DNA of 64,000 nt, taken from contig JAQFVV010012668.1 in the NCBI GenBank assembly GCA_028023455.1, positions 312,001 through 376,000 of the forward strand. The letters are read 5' to 3'. Position numbers and translations under genes: made by a program. This DNA is from Epiperipatus broadwayi (taxonomy: Eukaryota > Onychophora > Udeonychophora > Euonychophora > Peripatidae). Of this stretch, positions 1 to 14,489 are shown piece by piece; positions within the stretch are counted from its first letter, which is position 1, and each line of letters opens with the position of its first letter. The notes under the pieces are model-generated. The model saw only the letters and a program-made list of their open reading frames with translations, was not told where the DNA came from and did no database searches.

Positions 1-2366
1 TACCTTTATTGGGCCTTTTGAAGAAGTATTTTTAAATAGTATTATTACTGTGCCAGTCAAATTGCATTACTTCTAAGACAAATTATTTAGAGTTTAAAGT
101 CAATTATCTTTAGATTATTTAGAAGAAGTGATAGGGCTTTTTTTAAAAAAAAATAAAAAATAATTTGTTACAACTTTTTAAACCAAAAATGGAAAGACTA
201 TTGAAACATCTAATTCATCATGTTACACTAGTTCAAGAAATGCACAAATAGCTGATGATTTAATATAGTGGTATTGCCGAATGCTTTCTGAAAGTAAAGT
301 GATGCTATTTTTATTAACAATATAGTAAATTTTAGATTAAATATCCAGCTGCAAATCATAAAAATTGAATTGAGAAGACCTTTTAAAAATTCCTATTTCT
401 GTCTTTTAAATGGAAAAAAAAACTATAGATATGGCTGGACTTGTTATTTTCATCTGTATATCATTGAAGATTTTCTCAGAAACAACAAGTAGTGCAGATT
501 TCAAGTATTAAACAATTATAATTCATGGTGTATTGTAGACATTCTGTGATGACATTTGCACTAATAATGCAAAAGCAACAGAGGAATACAACTCCTAGCA
601 ATATACTAAATTACATTAGAAATTACTACATAAACCACTACCAAGCTCTGCAGTAAATTTCTGTTAAGAATGGTCTTGAAGAAGTAGTAAACATTATTAA
701 TTTTTATTAAATCTAAACACTTGAATACTTAACTATTTTAATATTCAGCATGATGAAATTACTGTTTATTATAGATTGATGTCTCAATGAAAAGCATTGT
801 GATTATTTTTTCCATGGAACATCATTTTTATATTAAATGGCTAATAGATCATCTTTACCAAATACCCAAAAATTTATTGAAAATAAATGAAGTGATCTTA
901 TTTATCAAAAAAATTTGACAGTATTCATTTCCTGTGTTAAAATTCAAATTAGGGTTTTATTTTAAAAAATGCTATTTTTTAAAATCAGGTATAATGAAAT
1001 ATGCTAACATTTCGAAGATATTTATAAATTAAAGTATTAATATTTTTTAAAGTGATCAATGCATAATGTCACAAAATCATTTATTGATAAAAGATAATCT
1101 TCTAAGAGCCGAGATAAATCAATGAATTTTAATATGATTATAAAAAGTTGCTTTTTACATTTTGTATTGAAACTAAAATTTAAAAAATTACTACTTCTTG
1201 ACTTTCGGTCAGTAAACAGAAAATGCAATTATTGAAAAAAATATTAATGTATTTATCCCTTTATATTTGTTTGCCATATTTTAAGCATATTCTTAATCTA
1301 AAATTCACTTTCTTCCATTATCTATAAATATTAAAGAATTACAAAACTTTTAAGATATTATCCTATTTTTATTGTTAACATAAAGTTTATTATATTTTTT
1401 TATATAATTCAATATTTAAAAAAATTTTTCACTCTTAATTTTTAAGGGGAATATAGATTTCCACATAAATAAACATGCTTAGAATTGTCAATAATTATTT
1501 AGAGTATGCAAAAGTTAAAGAAACACTATACATTTTAATCAATATCTTTTCTTTTCTAGACTGACTGAATATTTTTTAAAATTTATTTTTCTTTTCCAGC
1601 GGCTGTATATTTAAAATAAAACTATATGTATAATGACTGCATGATATACATTTATTGAATGACTTGTCGTTTGGAAAATCATGTGACATTCAACTTTGAG
1701 GTATAGAGTAATTATTTTCCAGTTTTATAAACTTTGATAATCTCAAAATTAACGCCATTAATTCCATAAATCCAATTTCTACTCTATATGTTGTTTTTTT
1801 ACTATTTGTGTATATTTTCTTCCTGAAGGCAGGTAAAGAAACTATACAATAGAACAACTTTGCCATCCTATTAACAAAACTTATTTTATCATGGACAGTT
1901 TTAGAATTACTATATAAACATTATAATTTATTTATAATGATTGCTATTATATATCTATTTATTATAAACTTAGAGACTTTATAGTATTTGACAAGCTAGA
2001 TCTACATTTAAATATGAGTTAAGCAAACATTTTTTTTCTACAATCTTAAACAATATTAATCAATACATAAGAATCTAGCTATTCTTTCTCTTACCATTCA
2101 ATAGCAACCCAACTTAGTGAATGTTGCCTTTTTTCACTGTTTCTCTATGATAGACTGTTGGCAAAAGCTTTACCATACAGCAGTGCATTTAAAGACTGTT
2201 TTTTTATCTTTACCAAAAATGCACACTTTTCTCAATTCATAATATTGATTTTCCTATCATTGTAAATGAAAGATGATTGTTTAAAAGTAGTTTAAGTAGT
2301 AAAATATTATAAGTCAGGTTTATGTTGAAGGTAATTTAGAAAATTATATTTTGAATTATTTCCATC
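1..2366. other. AT-rich spacer, no gene seen
   Basis: Long A and T runs and no open frame above about 60 codons. I recognise no coding motif, RNA gene or repeat boundary here. Confidence 0.6.
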
Positions 2367-2560
2367 AGACTTTCCAAATACATCCAGCCATTAGTAATCA
2401 CACAGATCAATATAAAACACAACATTTTGAGTGATATTTATTCTCCTCTCTTCATGTATTGCTAGCCTGATTAATGACAGTACTAGGTCCAGGTTTGATT
2501 CCCAAGAAAAGTTGTCACTTGTTAGGTCACCTGAAGAAGGTAGAACAATACTACTTAAAA
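2367..2560 (+). repeat. Dispersed repeat with tRNA-like B box (old SINE), copy 1
   Basis: This copy is alignable by eye with 3770-3960. Both contain TTCCAAATACAT at the left, a TTCTCC block, a TAGCCTGA block and then a GTTTGATTCCC / GTTTGAATCCC motif. That motif matches the pol III B-box pattern GGTTCGANTCC. A SINE or tRNA-derived repeat is the simplest reading. No clear A box or direct-repeat flank was found. Confidence 0.45.
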
Positions 2561-3769
2561 CATTGTTAGGTACTAACTAGAATGCTATTACTAACAGCTG
2601 AATACATTAGAAAAAATTAATTTTTTGTAAAGACATTTAATATTAGATGAGAGAATTATTCCAAAATACAATTAATATCAAAGTATTTGTGTTTCTTATA
2701 TCATTTTAGCTGCCATTTATTTTTATTATAATGTAATTTAATGATCACTGTCCAGTCATGGGAGATAATTTTAGACTTCAAAAGGGTGCCCATATTTTTT
2801 TATTCTGACTTATATAATGAAATTAATGTAGCTTTTACTTACCTATATTTAGCAATTATGTACAAAATTCTTTTAAGTCTATTATCAGTAAGCACCCACT
2901 AAGAAATCTTTGGATCACTTTTGGAATTGTTACAAAAATTATTTATACAATAAAGTTATTTCTGCACATTTTATAAAATATCCAAGATTAGAGATTAGGA
3001 AGAGTTTACACCTTATATTATCTATTTAACTTTAGGTTATTACAAAATAAAATATAGGTAAATGCAAATCATGTTTATGTAGTACAATATTTATAATTCT
3101 AATACTTATTTCAATTACTATTAATAAAAAAAAAATATTGAGGTAAAGATTAAAATGTGGAATCAGATAAACTAACAGATTTTGCCTTTTAGATGACTAT
3201 TGTCTGATCTATGTAAAATTTCGTTTTTAAGATTCAATCTTTGAGTACAACATTAATTTTATTGCTATTAACTGTGAAATAATTAAATATCATTTTGTTG
3301 GCTTTATCTCATATACCACTTAAAAATTATTCCACTCTCTATATAAAGAGATTATTAATTACATCCTATTGCTTCTATCTCCAAATTCTGAAGTAACTCA
3401 ACATTATATTTGATTTAGATTCAAATTGATAGCAAAAGAGTACATCTTACTGTGTTATTTACTTTTCGAGATTAAAAATGTAGAATCTAATTGCATGTAA
3501 GTATGCAATAAATCATTGTATATTTTAAAATGTTAAATCATGTTTACATTACAAATGTACAAAAACATTATTTATTGCTATATAATTTGCAAGTTCATCT
3601 TCCTTAATCCTTAAATGGCTTTGCTTTTATTTTCCAATTATATTATCTTTATTGTTTTCCTGAAGGTTTGTGATGATGGTGTTCTAGTTGTATTTTTATA
3701 TTGGACTATTTCCATAATCTAATATATGTATTGGATGTCTTTAGAAAAATTTAACTTTTTTATTTATAT
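2561..3769. other. AT-rich spacer, no gene seen
   Basis: Only low-complexity AT sequence between two copies of the same dispersed repeat. Confidence 0.5.
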
Positions 3770-4040
3770 ATTCCAAATACATTCAACTGTTAGCAATAGT
3801 ACATCAAACAGATTAGTATATGCATGTTTCGAGAGGTATTATTCTCCCCCTTTTTCAGGTGTTACTAGCCTGACCAGTGACTATTCAAGAATCTAAGGGT
3901 CGAGGTTTGAATCCCATGCTAGTACTGTCACTGGTAACTATAAATAGTTTTACTGGGATAATTTACAAATTCCTTAAATTATAATGCTATGATAAAATCA
4001 AATCATACTGCCCAATTCACAGAACAGACATTAACACTGT
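3770..4040 (+). repeat. Dispersed repeat with tRNA-like B box (old SINE), copy 2
   Basis: Second copy of the repeat at 2367-2560, with B-box-like GTTTGAATCCC near 3905. Its 3' part has ACTGGGATAATTTAC, then CAATTCACAGAACAGACATTA. The same 3' part recurs near 60250-60345 as CTAATTCACAGAACAGAT, so the tail is shared by at least two loci. The copies are clearly diverged. Confidence 0.5.
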
Positions 4041-5639
4041 TATTTTTTAACAATCATTTAATAGTTAACCAATGATTATTAAAAAAAAAAAAATTGTTAT
4101 GAAATGCAAAAGCTATATGTTTTCAAATGGATAACGAGTATTTTATATAAAACTTTGTTTTTAGCCTTCTTTATGTGTATTTTTTTTAAAAAATTAAAAT
4201 AAAATTAACTTTTATTCTAAATATGTATTTAATCATACTTATTTGATTTTCTATTCTATATGTTCTATTAATATTTTAAATTATTTAATAATTTATTCAG
4301 TGTTATAATGGTTGGGCAGAGACTCTTACTTACCTGCCATACCAGGACGCTACTAGGCTATTAAAACCTAGAAAATTTATACAGCAGGCAGATACATATT
4401 GATAAGATCAAACTTTTATTGACTGTTAGCCCTTGTCACTAACTCAAGGAGTAGTTGAGTTTTATAATATAACTTATTTTTACTTATATTAAACTATATA
4501 TTTTAACAGATAAAATAATAAGTCACTGCTAGCACTAATAAGACGAACATTTATTATGCACATATATAAAAGATTTGAGGATTACATTAATATTATTAGA
4601 TTTAAATCATATTTATTTTAATATGCACAGATGGAAGTTTTTATATAATTTAATATTTTAAGCATGAATAGACTGCATAGACTTTTAAATCATTTAACCT
4701 CAGGCTAAAAAGTTCGCAATTAAACCAACACTAGCTTCTTGATACACAAACATAACCAATGCAACATGAAGATGTTAGCATAAAACCATGTCAACAAGAA
4801 TGTGTGCCTATAGCATATTATTAAAGATGTGATCCTTGTCCAATATGCATCTGTATGATGAAGAAATCATATATAAAAATATTGAGAAAATGAAATGCTC
4901 CAAATGGAGGGAGAATGGTCCATGCCAATTTATAGTCCCAATGCATAAAGTATAAGGAATCAAATGGTATAGGGAATACTTCTATCACTAATAACAATAC
5001 ATCTACACTTTTTGGGCCATGGATTCAATAGGGTACTAAGCCCTATATACTAGCATGCTTCAGATTACATTGACATAACATGCCATGCATCTCTCCCACT
5101 AGCATTGATTCAACTATGAAATAAATAGTCCAAAATTAACACCACATTATCTAATCTAAACTTAATAAATCTATGCAGCCATCTACACCTAACTTTTAAT
5201 TTAATAATTTAGTTAATGAAAATGATTAATTTGGAGTTCATTTGCTTGTCAGATAAGAGCTTATTTAGAAGTTACTCTTAGGTTAATAATTAAAGTTTGT
5301 TTAAGATATCTAAAAGTTCACATTGAATATCAAAAGTTTATACTTCCCATGGTAAGTCTTCATGAATCCTCCGCATTTTGGCAGACTTATGGAAGTTCAT
5401 CCTAGTTATCACATTTTGTAATTGTTCTCCTTGGGGATAAAACTGCTGCTTGCCATTCATTCAGGAAACATCATTCGGGAGGTTGCCTCAGCTGGCACAA
5501 ATAAAGGAAATTAAATCTATTGCAAGACTCCTACATTGTGGGAATCCACAATATTGCTGGGAAGTATTTCTAATTGGCCACCACCATTCAATCACTAGTT
5601 AATCAATAATCAATTCTTCTATTCAATTATTTTTCTTTT
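4041..5639. other. Spacer with two patches of more mixed sequence
   Basis: Mostly AT-rich. The patches 4295-4460 and 4690-5160 are less AT-biased and may be old repeats, but no family or open frame was recognised. 5330-5600 also has mixed composition without a motif I can name. Confidence 0.4.
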
Positions 5640-5924
5640 TATAGTATTAGGCCTCCCTTATCGTCAAATTTTCAGATCGATTGCTCTGATCTTATTGGCT
5701 ATGATGATTTTCCTTTCTGGACCACGTGTTTGTTGGTAACTACATTGGCTAGTCTGCTCCAAAGCGGAAAACACCATAATCTTTTAAAGTTTATCTCTTA
5801 TCTGACTTTCCATTGTTTAAATGCTGCAAGGGCTTATTTGCTTTATACTTATTACATTTTAATAGAACAATCATTTCCATTTTACTTAGGATTTAAACAT
5901 CCTGTTTTTTTGAATAGAAACTAA
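5640..5924 (+). other. Exon-like open frame of unknown origin
   Basis: A pyrimidine-rich run and TATAG precede 5645. An open frame then runs without a stop to 5921. It includes CSDLIGYDDFPFW and later LLQSGKHHN, and base composition is more even than the flanks up to about 5790. A GT at 5736 could act as a donor. I recognise no domain. It could be a host exon, a piece of a transposon protein, or chance. Confidence 0.25.
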
Positions 5925-6380
5925 TTAACATTTTTAATCATTTTTTTTTACATTACTTTTAAAAAAATAATAATCTTTTATCTTTAAATTTTTACTTTAA
6001 CTTACTTTTAAATAATTATTTAATAGTTTTCCATCTGTGCAATTTATATATATATTGGTTTAAACAACTTTATTAATTTTCTTTTTTTTTAAAATTTGTA
6101 CCTGGTTTTATTTGTCAATATTTCATTTATTATTTGACAGCGATGTAACAGCATAAATTTATACCGTTATAGTGTTAAGAATCAATGTGAATATAAATTT
6201 ATTTTTATTGCATACACTTATACACCATTGACAAATCCTTAATGGAAATTTTAATTTCTCTTAAAATATATGTGCTATGGGAAAATTTTAATAGTTTAAA
6301 ATATTTGATGAATTTTTTTTTTTAATTTATCAAATGAATAATATTTATAACATAGAAATTATTTTTAAATAAAAAATGGA
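5925..6380. other. AT-rich spacer, nothing recognised
   Basis: Low-complexity sequence with T runs; no motif seen. Confidence 0.5.
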
Positions 6381-7800
6381 AAGTATTAGAAAAGAGAAAT
6401 AAACAATATAAAAATGATCCAGAGCATTCAGGAATCTTGCACAGTATAACCCATATAATGAAGAAAGATACAAAAGAACAAGACAAGAAAATAGCATATG
6501 TTATGAATCAAATGCAGGATATGTTTAAAAAAATAAAGATTCATCAAGTCATGGAAATGGACTACTGAAATTTTACAAGAGAAAAAAAGTATTACAACAC
6601 ATGCAGAATCAAGTATCAAATATTAAACAGGAAGAATATAGAGATGAGCAATGTCAATTGTCAAGAGGAGTTAAAAAAACTTTCAGACATATAAAAAAAT
6701 GAGCAGAAATATGTGAAAAGATTTCATAAATGATACAAAAGACTAAAAATGTTCAGAAACAATTTCAATATAGTAGTAGATGTTATATAAAAAAAACAAA
6801 ATTTCAGAGAACCTTCATTAAAATAAAAGTATTAAATAGTGATGATGGGAAACACCTCTGTAGCATCTGATCATAAAAAACCTACTTTTTCATAAACATG
6901 TTGAAGGAATACCACAAAATGATATTAGACTGTGCTCATTTTCAAAGTTCCACAAATTTCTGGCGAAAATCATTGTTCAAAAAAAACTAAGATTTCCAAA
7001 ATATAAAGATGCTTTATTGCTTGAATATTGGAAAGAAGAGCATAAGAATAGTACTCAATACCAGATATCACAAGGATAATATAAAGCAGGTACTGGGGTA
7101 ACATATTATTTTTTCAATGCCAGGCTTCATAGTTGAAAGCCTTGACCAATACACTCTATCAGATGGTCAAATAATACTGATTATCATGCATAATCTTCCA
7201 TACAAGTAAATAACAGAGTTGTTTGGAAATAAGCCAGCAAATTTAAGAAGTAGAAAATAGGGATTCTGGCTTCAACTTTGAAAATAAAAAGCCTCAACAA
7301 ACTTAAAATAAGGCCAATAAAAGTATATCTATTGAAAGAAGTAGTAGATCTAGTCTTGATGAAAAAACATGGAGGAGTAAAGCCAAGCAGCAGTGCAGAT
7401 GTCTTAAATAGGAGTTTATCACCACCCCATCTCAGCCATACTCATGTAAAGATGTTCAAACAGGATAATGAATACGGTTGGGGAAATGGAAAGAAATCTG
7501 GGAGTTCCTTGCTGCAAGGATTCATGAAAAAAAGGAAGATATAATAGAAGATATTGAAAAGAGAGCAGAACAAAGAGAAGAGAATAGAGGGCAGGTCAAA
7601 TACTGCTAAAGAAAATAGAATAACATAATCAGCAAAGAAATACTGCTGAAAAAATAGCATTCAGGAATCAATCCAGAACATTACTCAAACAATGCAAGTG
7701 GACAAAAGCAGCAGGAATCTATTCAGAGTTTTACCCTAATGATGGACAAAAGGATAAAAAATTGAAAAAAAAATCAAATGATTTGGTAAAAAAATAATAA
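6381..7800 (+). pseudogene. Decayed coding-like sequence, probably a mobile-element remnant
   Basis: The plus strand is purine-rich and lysine/glutamate-codon-rich over more than 1 kb, with many short open pieces broken by stops. The longest is 88 codons (7278-7541) and includes KKHGGVKPSSSADVL and NEYGWGNGKKSG. This composition contrasts with the T-rich flanks and is typical of an old transposon ORF. I find no reverse transcriptase, integrase or transposase motif, so the class is unknown. Confidence 0.35.
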
Positions 7801-10800
7801 TTGATTACAGATTACAAAAATAGTTATGTCAATGTACATTTAAAAATAATTTATATTTAAAGTAAAACAGAAAACAAAGCAGATTTTTGGAGATTGGATT
7901 AAGCTTTTCACTGCTGCAAGTTTAGCTTATTTTCATTACTGGTGATGAATAGAGGATTTTGTTGGCTTGAGGATGCAGTGTTTTTGAGCAGCTCCATGGA
8001 ATGTTCTATCTCACCACTATACTAATCCACTTTTGAGTTTTATATTTCTAGCTGTTTATCATGGGCAGTTAATATAGTTCTTTGGCATGAATCCCAGCCT
8101 CTATAAATCAAAGGAGCAAGGCATTGCATATTTTTTGCATTATCATTTCTACTTAGGGTTGGAAGTAGCTTATAGCATTTAAATTAATAGCCCTCCTGGA
8201 ATTCATATTGCATTGTGTATTTATGATCTGGTGGTAGGATTATTAATCAATCCCAAGATTGAAGATTACTATTCATTCTTTTATTGTCTGATCTTTTGGA
8301 AAAAAGATTTGAGCAAATGGTTTATTTTGGGGACTTCATTTTATGTATGCTCATGTACATAAAATTTTTTTTTGATAATGGTGAACAAGGACATCAATCG
8401 TACATGCATGAGGATAGAAATGGAGAATAAAGCAAGGGGAAATAAATTAGACTAAACAAGTAATGTCCAGTGTTGAGATGGCCAGGTTCAAAGAAAGGCA
8501 TATTATGAGTCCTATTAGATAATAGTGAAGGGTTGTATGGATGGGAGATGATGAGAGGCTTATTTTTAGGAAATTTATTTTAAAAATTTTATCTGCTTTT
8601 TTTTTGGCAAAAATGAAGTTTTCCTGTAAGATTAACTCTCTCGCACTACATTAACAGTGACAGATTTCTTTGTTTGCACTAGATTTAAGCTTTCACTTTA
8701 ATATTAAACCATTATTATTTATCAGAATTTAATAAATTTGATTTCATTTGATTGATATTTTTTAAAAATTAAATAAGTTTTAAAAAAATCACATTTGATT
8801 TTTTGAATTATTTTGAAAATTAGATTTTAATCAAAATAAAGTACTGTCATATCATCAAATTTCAGATAGAGCAGATTCAATTTGCAAAATGAACAAAATC
8901 TTTGTTTGATGTCTTTTCAAAATTTGAACAAATTATTTTTAATATCTAGTAAATCTATCAATTTATCCTTAAAAGTTTAAAAATTTTTTGTAACTTTTAT
9001 ATCACTAAATGTTATAACAATCTGTGGAGTGACATCAATTCTAGACAGTTGTATTTCCCATGACTATAATCTCTATGGTAATGTTACACAGAATATATTT
9101 TTATATTTAAAAATAAAACATTTTTGTAAAAAATAAATATGTAATATTATGTTTTTAATTTCTAATAATTATTACACAATTACAATACAAAAATAATCAT
9201 AAACTTTCCAAAAAAATCAAATTTTTAGACCATCGTAATATTTTCTCATAAGTAATCTTGCAGAGTTCAAGATTACCTAATATACAAAGATTAGACATCA
9301 GCAGGTGATTTCAGATATTTGAAATTCCTATTTATTCAATTATTAGAAAAAAATTATATGTGAATTTTAAATCTGTAAAAAATGCTAAAATTTCTCAATA
9401 AAGGTAAAAAACACAAATTTAATATCTAGACCTCAGACATAGGTCTGTCACTTGAGTAAATTGGTTGGTTAAAAGTAAATAAATAGACAATCAGATGTTG
9501 ACATGAACAAAATAAAAAAATTAAAATCAAGAAAAAGATTAGCAATCAACTGAAGAAACCAGAGAATAGATCATTTATATTAACCCAGATATTAAAAATA
9601 ATGATTCAACTGTGAGCCTGATGATGATTAAGTTTTGTAGCCAGCATATCAAATAACCATAAAACTTGAACCTCAAATATACATGCACTTGAGAAAGAAT
9701 GTATTATTGTGAAATATGGACAAGAATATTGATGATGTTTGCCATCTCCCTTTATCATCTCATATTTATCTCTTCATTTCATTCTATAAAAATATATATA
9801 AATAAACTGGAGATTGAGTTTAAAATCAAACTTTTGGATAGTGGTTTCATTTCTTTTTAAAGCTCTTATTATGTTATCAAAATTATTATATTTGGATAAC
9901 TTAGACCTTGTAAATGATTTCTTTATATTTGTGTATGTGATTAATTATAAATACCATAAACATTTTCTTTACACATATATGGTATAATTTGCAAAAATAG
10001 AATTGATTACCATATCTTCCCATTCAGAATATATTTATGTTTAACAGAGTCCAAATAGCATCACATTCAATAATTGTGCACATTTCATATTTTCTTAATA
10101 TAAATAAAATTCAGGCTATTCATACAGCTGATGAAGTAGGTCCTACTGGTTCTGTTATATGTAACAATTAGCAATTCAAAATTTGGCTATTTATAGATAT
10201 TATCTTACATCTTACTTTTATCATTATCTAACAGTGTTTAAATGCTCTCATTCTAATTATTGAATTTTAGCTGCATCTTAATTACTGAAATGTTCTCTGT
10301 TTTTCATAACTATCTGAACAATTAGGAACTTGGATAAATTTGAAATATAAAGATATGATCATTACCAATCAGACTTTCTTATTCCACTACTTATATTCAG
10401 AACATTCTAAATGAAAACAATGATTTTGTGTTTATATATTTTTCTTCTTAAGTTTAAAAATTTGAAATACTGGATTTGATCTCACTAAATTTTTTCCCCA
10501 TGTATTTACTTTGTTTCTATCTTTTTGCAAACAGTTTTATGTTTATTTCTTCTAAATATGTTTGCAATTATGCATATCATTACATTTTATATTTATTATG
10601 TATAGTTTTTACAACAATTTAAAAACTACCGTTACATATTTTGCTATAAAATTCTTTTAACATAAAAACAAAAAAAAACAACAAACATATATGTATAATA
10701 TACATATATAACAATTTTTATTGGTATATATATTTTATGTTAAAATAATTTTTGTTAATAACAGATATATTATCTTGGTTCATTCATGAGTAATTTTAAC

Positions 10801-12474
10801 AGTGCTATTTTATTGACATTCAGATGGACTTCATCTGACATCATCTTAATAATGAATATTATAACCTCTTGACATTTCAGCTAGTTGTACCTATCATTTA
10901 GGCAAGTAATATTATTTTAAAATAACATCCTTTTACCCAAATGCCAGTTGGCGTGATCTACTACCACATCTATATAATAATAAATGCTAATTACAATGAA
11001 TATGGATAATCTATTTTATATATTTTTATTACTTTATATATGTCTTCTTTGTTTTGGGGTGTAAACGCATTTTTTTAAATTCTTTTTTTCATTTTTATTG
11101 ATTCTATAGTAGTCTGCATATAAATATTTATTTTTGTACAGGGGGAAAAAAAGATAAGCTAATGCAATATATGATGATCATAACTTTTCATAAATATTTA
11201 AAAATAAATTTTTATGCTATTAAAAATATACAATACAGATTGTATCACAAGATATTAAAAAATCATCAAAATATTTTTATTAGAACTATTTTTTAAAGTT
11301 ATTAAAGAAAATAAATGAAAAACCATAATTTCTTAAGATGGAATATATCAAGCTAATTACTGTTATTAAAAATTATTAAAATTTATAATGATTATAATAT
11401 TAAAATAAAGAATTATCTATAAGAAGTGGATAATCTATTACTGAAGATGTAAATATTAATTAATGTAGTATTTTATAGAACAAGCTGAAAAAGCAGTGAG
11501 AAAAGCATATACAAGTTTACTCATATCCAGTTTAATGAAACTTTATATAGTAAAAATATAAAACAATGTACACTTTCTGTTACTAAATTAAGATTTATAT
11601 AACAAAAGGAATTCACAAAATGAACACTAAAATGGACATCTTTTTCATGTGGGATCTAAATTACTAATTTAATTCATTTATCTGTTTACTTGTACTTTTA
11701 GTTATTGTACTACATACATATAATAATTTGGGTCATAAGCCTGAACATCAGAGTTAAATTAATTAATTAAAGATGTCATGAAAAAAAATCCAAATGAAAA
11801 TGCAGTAGAATTGTCAATGAATAAAAATATGACAATAGTCATTGATTGCATGTGTGTAAGACTAAAAACTAAATAAAGAAGCTGATTACAGCCCTGAAAA
11901 ATAAATTCCAAGTAAGAAAGCAACAATAGTCATTTTTTTGTTAGCTTAACCTACAATGAGATATATTAATATTCAGATTTTTTTAATTATAAACATTATT
12001 TACAATACATATTAAAATGTATTTTATAAAAAAATATAACCATAAATTCACAAAAAGAGATACAATTATTTTTGTTTAACTGGATTCAGGATTGCTATCT
12101 TATAATCAGTTATTATAATGAAATAAATTTGCTTTTCATTATCATTGCCATTAGTTACAATAACTTTTATAATATTAGTCTTACAAAGAACAAAAAACTC
12201 TGCCATTTAAAAATTTACAGCAATTTAAACTACAAGCTGTATAATGTCTACTGCTCTAACTAAAAAAAAAAAAAAGGAAGCATAAAATTTAAACTATACG
12301 AGGAAAATTCAAACTAATTTAATTTTTGCAAAAGACAAAAATTTGTAGAAAGATAGTAAAAGGGACACTTGTTCAATTTAAAAAAATAATATGAAAATAA
12401 GGCATATAATATACAACATGTATCCATTGAAGGTTAAAAGATCATTTTGATTTTTTGAAGATCACACAATTACA
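7801..12474. other. Long spacer with old unclassified repeats
   Basis: AT-rich with no supported gene. 7890-8560 has more mixed sequence, including CATGAATCCCAGCC near 8090, and may be an old repeat. 10655-10735 is a degenerate AT/ACAT microsatellite. 11878-11925 holds a partial copy of the GCTGATTACAGCC motif repeated at 12.5 kb. Confidence 0.45.
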
Positions 12475-12700
12475 TTTGTGTAAGATATTTCAGTATTTTT
12501 CTAAAAAGATGATTAAAAAGCTGATTACTGCCATAAAAAAGCTCTAATGAGAAAGCTATAAAACTGTTTTTAATTAAAAGATGATAAATATCATTGGCTG
12601 ATACAGAATACACAAGATGTTTCTGAATCTTTCTGAGAAGCTGTATTAAGAAGCTGATTACTGCCGTGGAAAAAATTGTCAAGTGAGAACAATTGCAATT
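12475..12700 (+). repeat. Two-copy imperfect tandem repeat, period about 132 bp
   Basis: Two adjacent units share an AAGAT..TTTC block, an AAGCTGATTACTGCC motif (12518 and 12650) and a ..GTGAGAA/ATGAGAA end. A third partial relative lies at 11878-11925. The units are strongly diverged and non-coding. Confidence 0.45.
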
Positions 12701-14489
12701 AAGATGGCAAATCAACATCCTGTGGATTTTTATTATGTTATATTTGTTTAAGTTTTCATTTTACACTTTATTAAAATTGCTATGTTATATGCACAATAAT
12801 TATTATACATATATATATATATATTTGCATATAGATTTTTAATATATAGATATATAATATTTACTTGTTTAAATGATTGGATTGTAATTTTGATCTAGGT
12901 ATGAATCTAAAACAGATTACTTCTAAAACTTGTTCAATGTGAATTACAATAGACAAATGATATAACAAGAGACTTTTTAGAACCAATTCATTGTGCCAGA
13001 CCTCATTACACAAATTAATTTATAAAAAAATAAATACTATTTTGGAAAAAAACAAAACAAAAAAAAAATGTATGAATAAAATATCTGATATTTAGTTACC
13101 TCTGTTCTTAGATGAGTAAAAACAGTATATATATAAAATAGCCATCTAATAATAATGAAAAAATATTGGTGCTTAAAACTAAAAAAAAAATGCTAAAAGC
13201 GAAAAATTAATACTTTTTTTTTTTATAGAATAAATAATATGGTGCTAATGAATACAATACTTAAAAATTGTGGATGGCAGAAATATATTTTAGCTTGAAT
13301 ATGTATTGCTCTAAAATAAATAAAGGAACAGTATTATATCAGCTTCAAAATGTCTCCATTTTGAATGATATAAGTTCTAATCTAAACTTTTTAATGAAAG
13401 AAATGTTAGAGAAATTTTCTAATTTATTAAAGGAGTATTTAGCAAAACGTTAAATTATAAATTGCAATAAAACATGGAAAGCGTTAAGAAAAATTAAACA
13501 AAACCACTGTATTTTTAATGAGCCATAAACAGATTAAATGAAATTAAAAAAACAACTCTAGAATAGCAATGGAATGATATATAAGAATTAAAAAAAAATA
13601 TCTTTTTTAAGAAAAAAGATGAAATGTAATAAAAATTGTAGAATTATAATAAGCATTAAAAAAATGAAATGGGTTAATATTGTATAGTTGATCTTCAAAA
13701 TATAATTATTTGAGTGAACTGGGTAAAACTGATGTATATTTCTCATTTCTAACTTAGAGTAGCACAGCCCATCCCATTTTATTCTGTTACAGAGTGATGT
13801 TGAGACTAATAATTGTTCATTCAGTCCAGTTTTCAGATGCTTAACAATTTAACTTTAAAAAAAAAATATTGTTTTCTTTTTTTAGGTAGGAGGTTAATGA
13901 AACAAGCAACAAAATTTTAATTCACTTTTGGATTTGGCAAAATGCCATGGAAACTTCTCATTGTGCTTATCAAGAAGAAATATTTAATTGAATTTGAGTT
14001 TATTTTTATACTTCAAATATATTTTTATTAATAAAAAATAGAATATATTAAATTTTTATATGTACTACTATTTTTTTTTAAGGATTAAAATGCTCAGACT
14101 AAGTTTTTTATATCTCAATATAAATTAAAGACAAAAGTTTTTCAATATATTAATTTTTAAAATATTGTTATAAAAATGATTTTTTTTTTTACAAATTAAA
14201 TTCAAACTGAAGGCTGTATATACAAAATTAAAATCTGCAAATAGGTTAATATTCATATTGATGAAATATTAAAAGAGCATTGCTTTAGTAAAGATCAGAT
14301 CAGAAGTGGAAAAATTTGTTACAAATATATAATGGTGATTCTAAACTTGATGTAATACTAAGTTGCTTGATATTTGTAAAAAAACATTAAGATCAAAATA
14401 AATATGAATAAGAGTAAAATTCTGAAATAGATAAAACATTAAACAGTTAAGAATAGTAGCAATGCTATACGTCACTGAACATGTTAATA
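12701..14489. other. AT-rich spacer, no gene seen
   Basis: Contains an AT microsatellite near 12808-12823 and many A runs. An open piece at 13268-13450 has no recognisable motif and is judged to be chance. 13740-13830 is more mixed but unassigned. Confidence 0.45.

Noticed and set aside
7278-7544. 88-codon open frame as a host gene
   Set aside because: No start context, splice signal or domain. It lies in a 1.4-kb purine-rich stretch full of stops that looks like a dead transposon ORF.
13268-13453. 61-codon open frame with a leucine-rich end
   Set aside because: Low-complexity AT-rich codons, no motif and no splice context.
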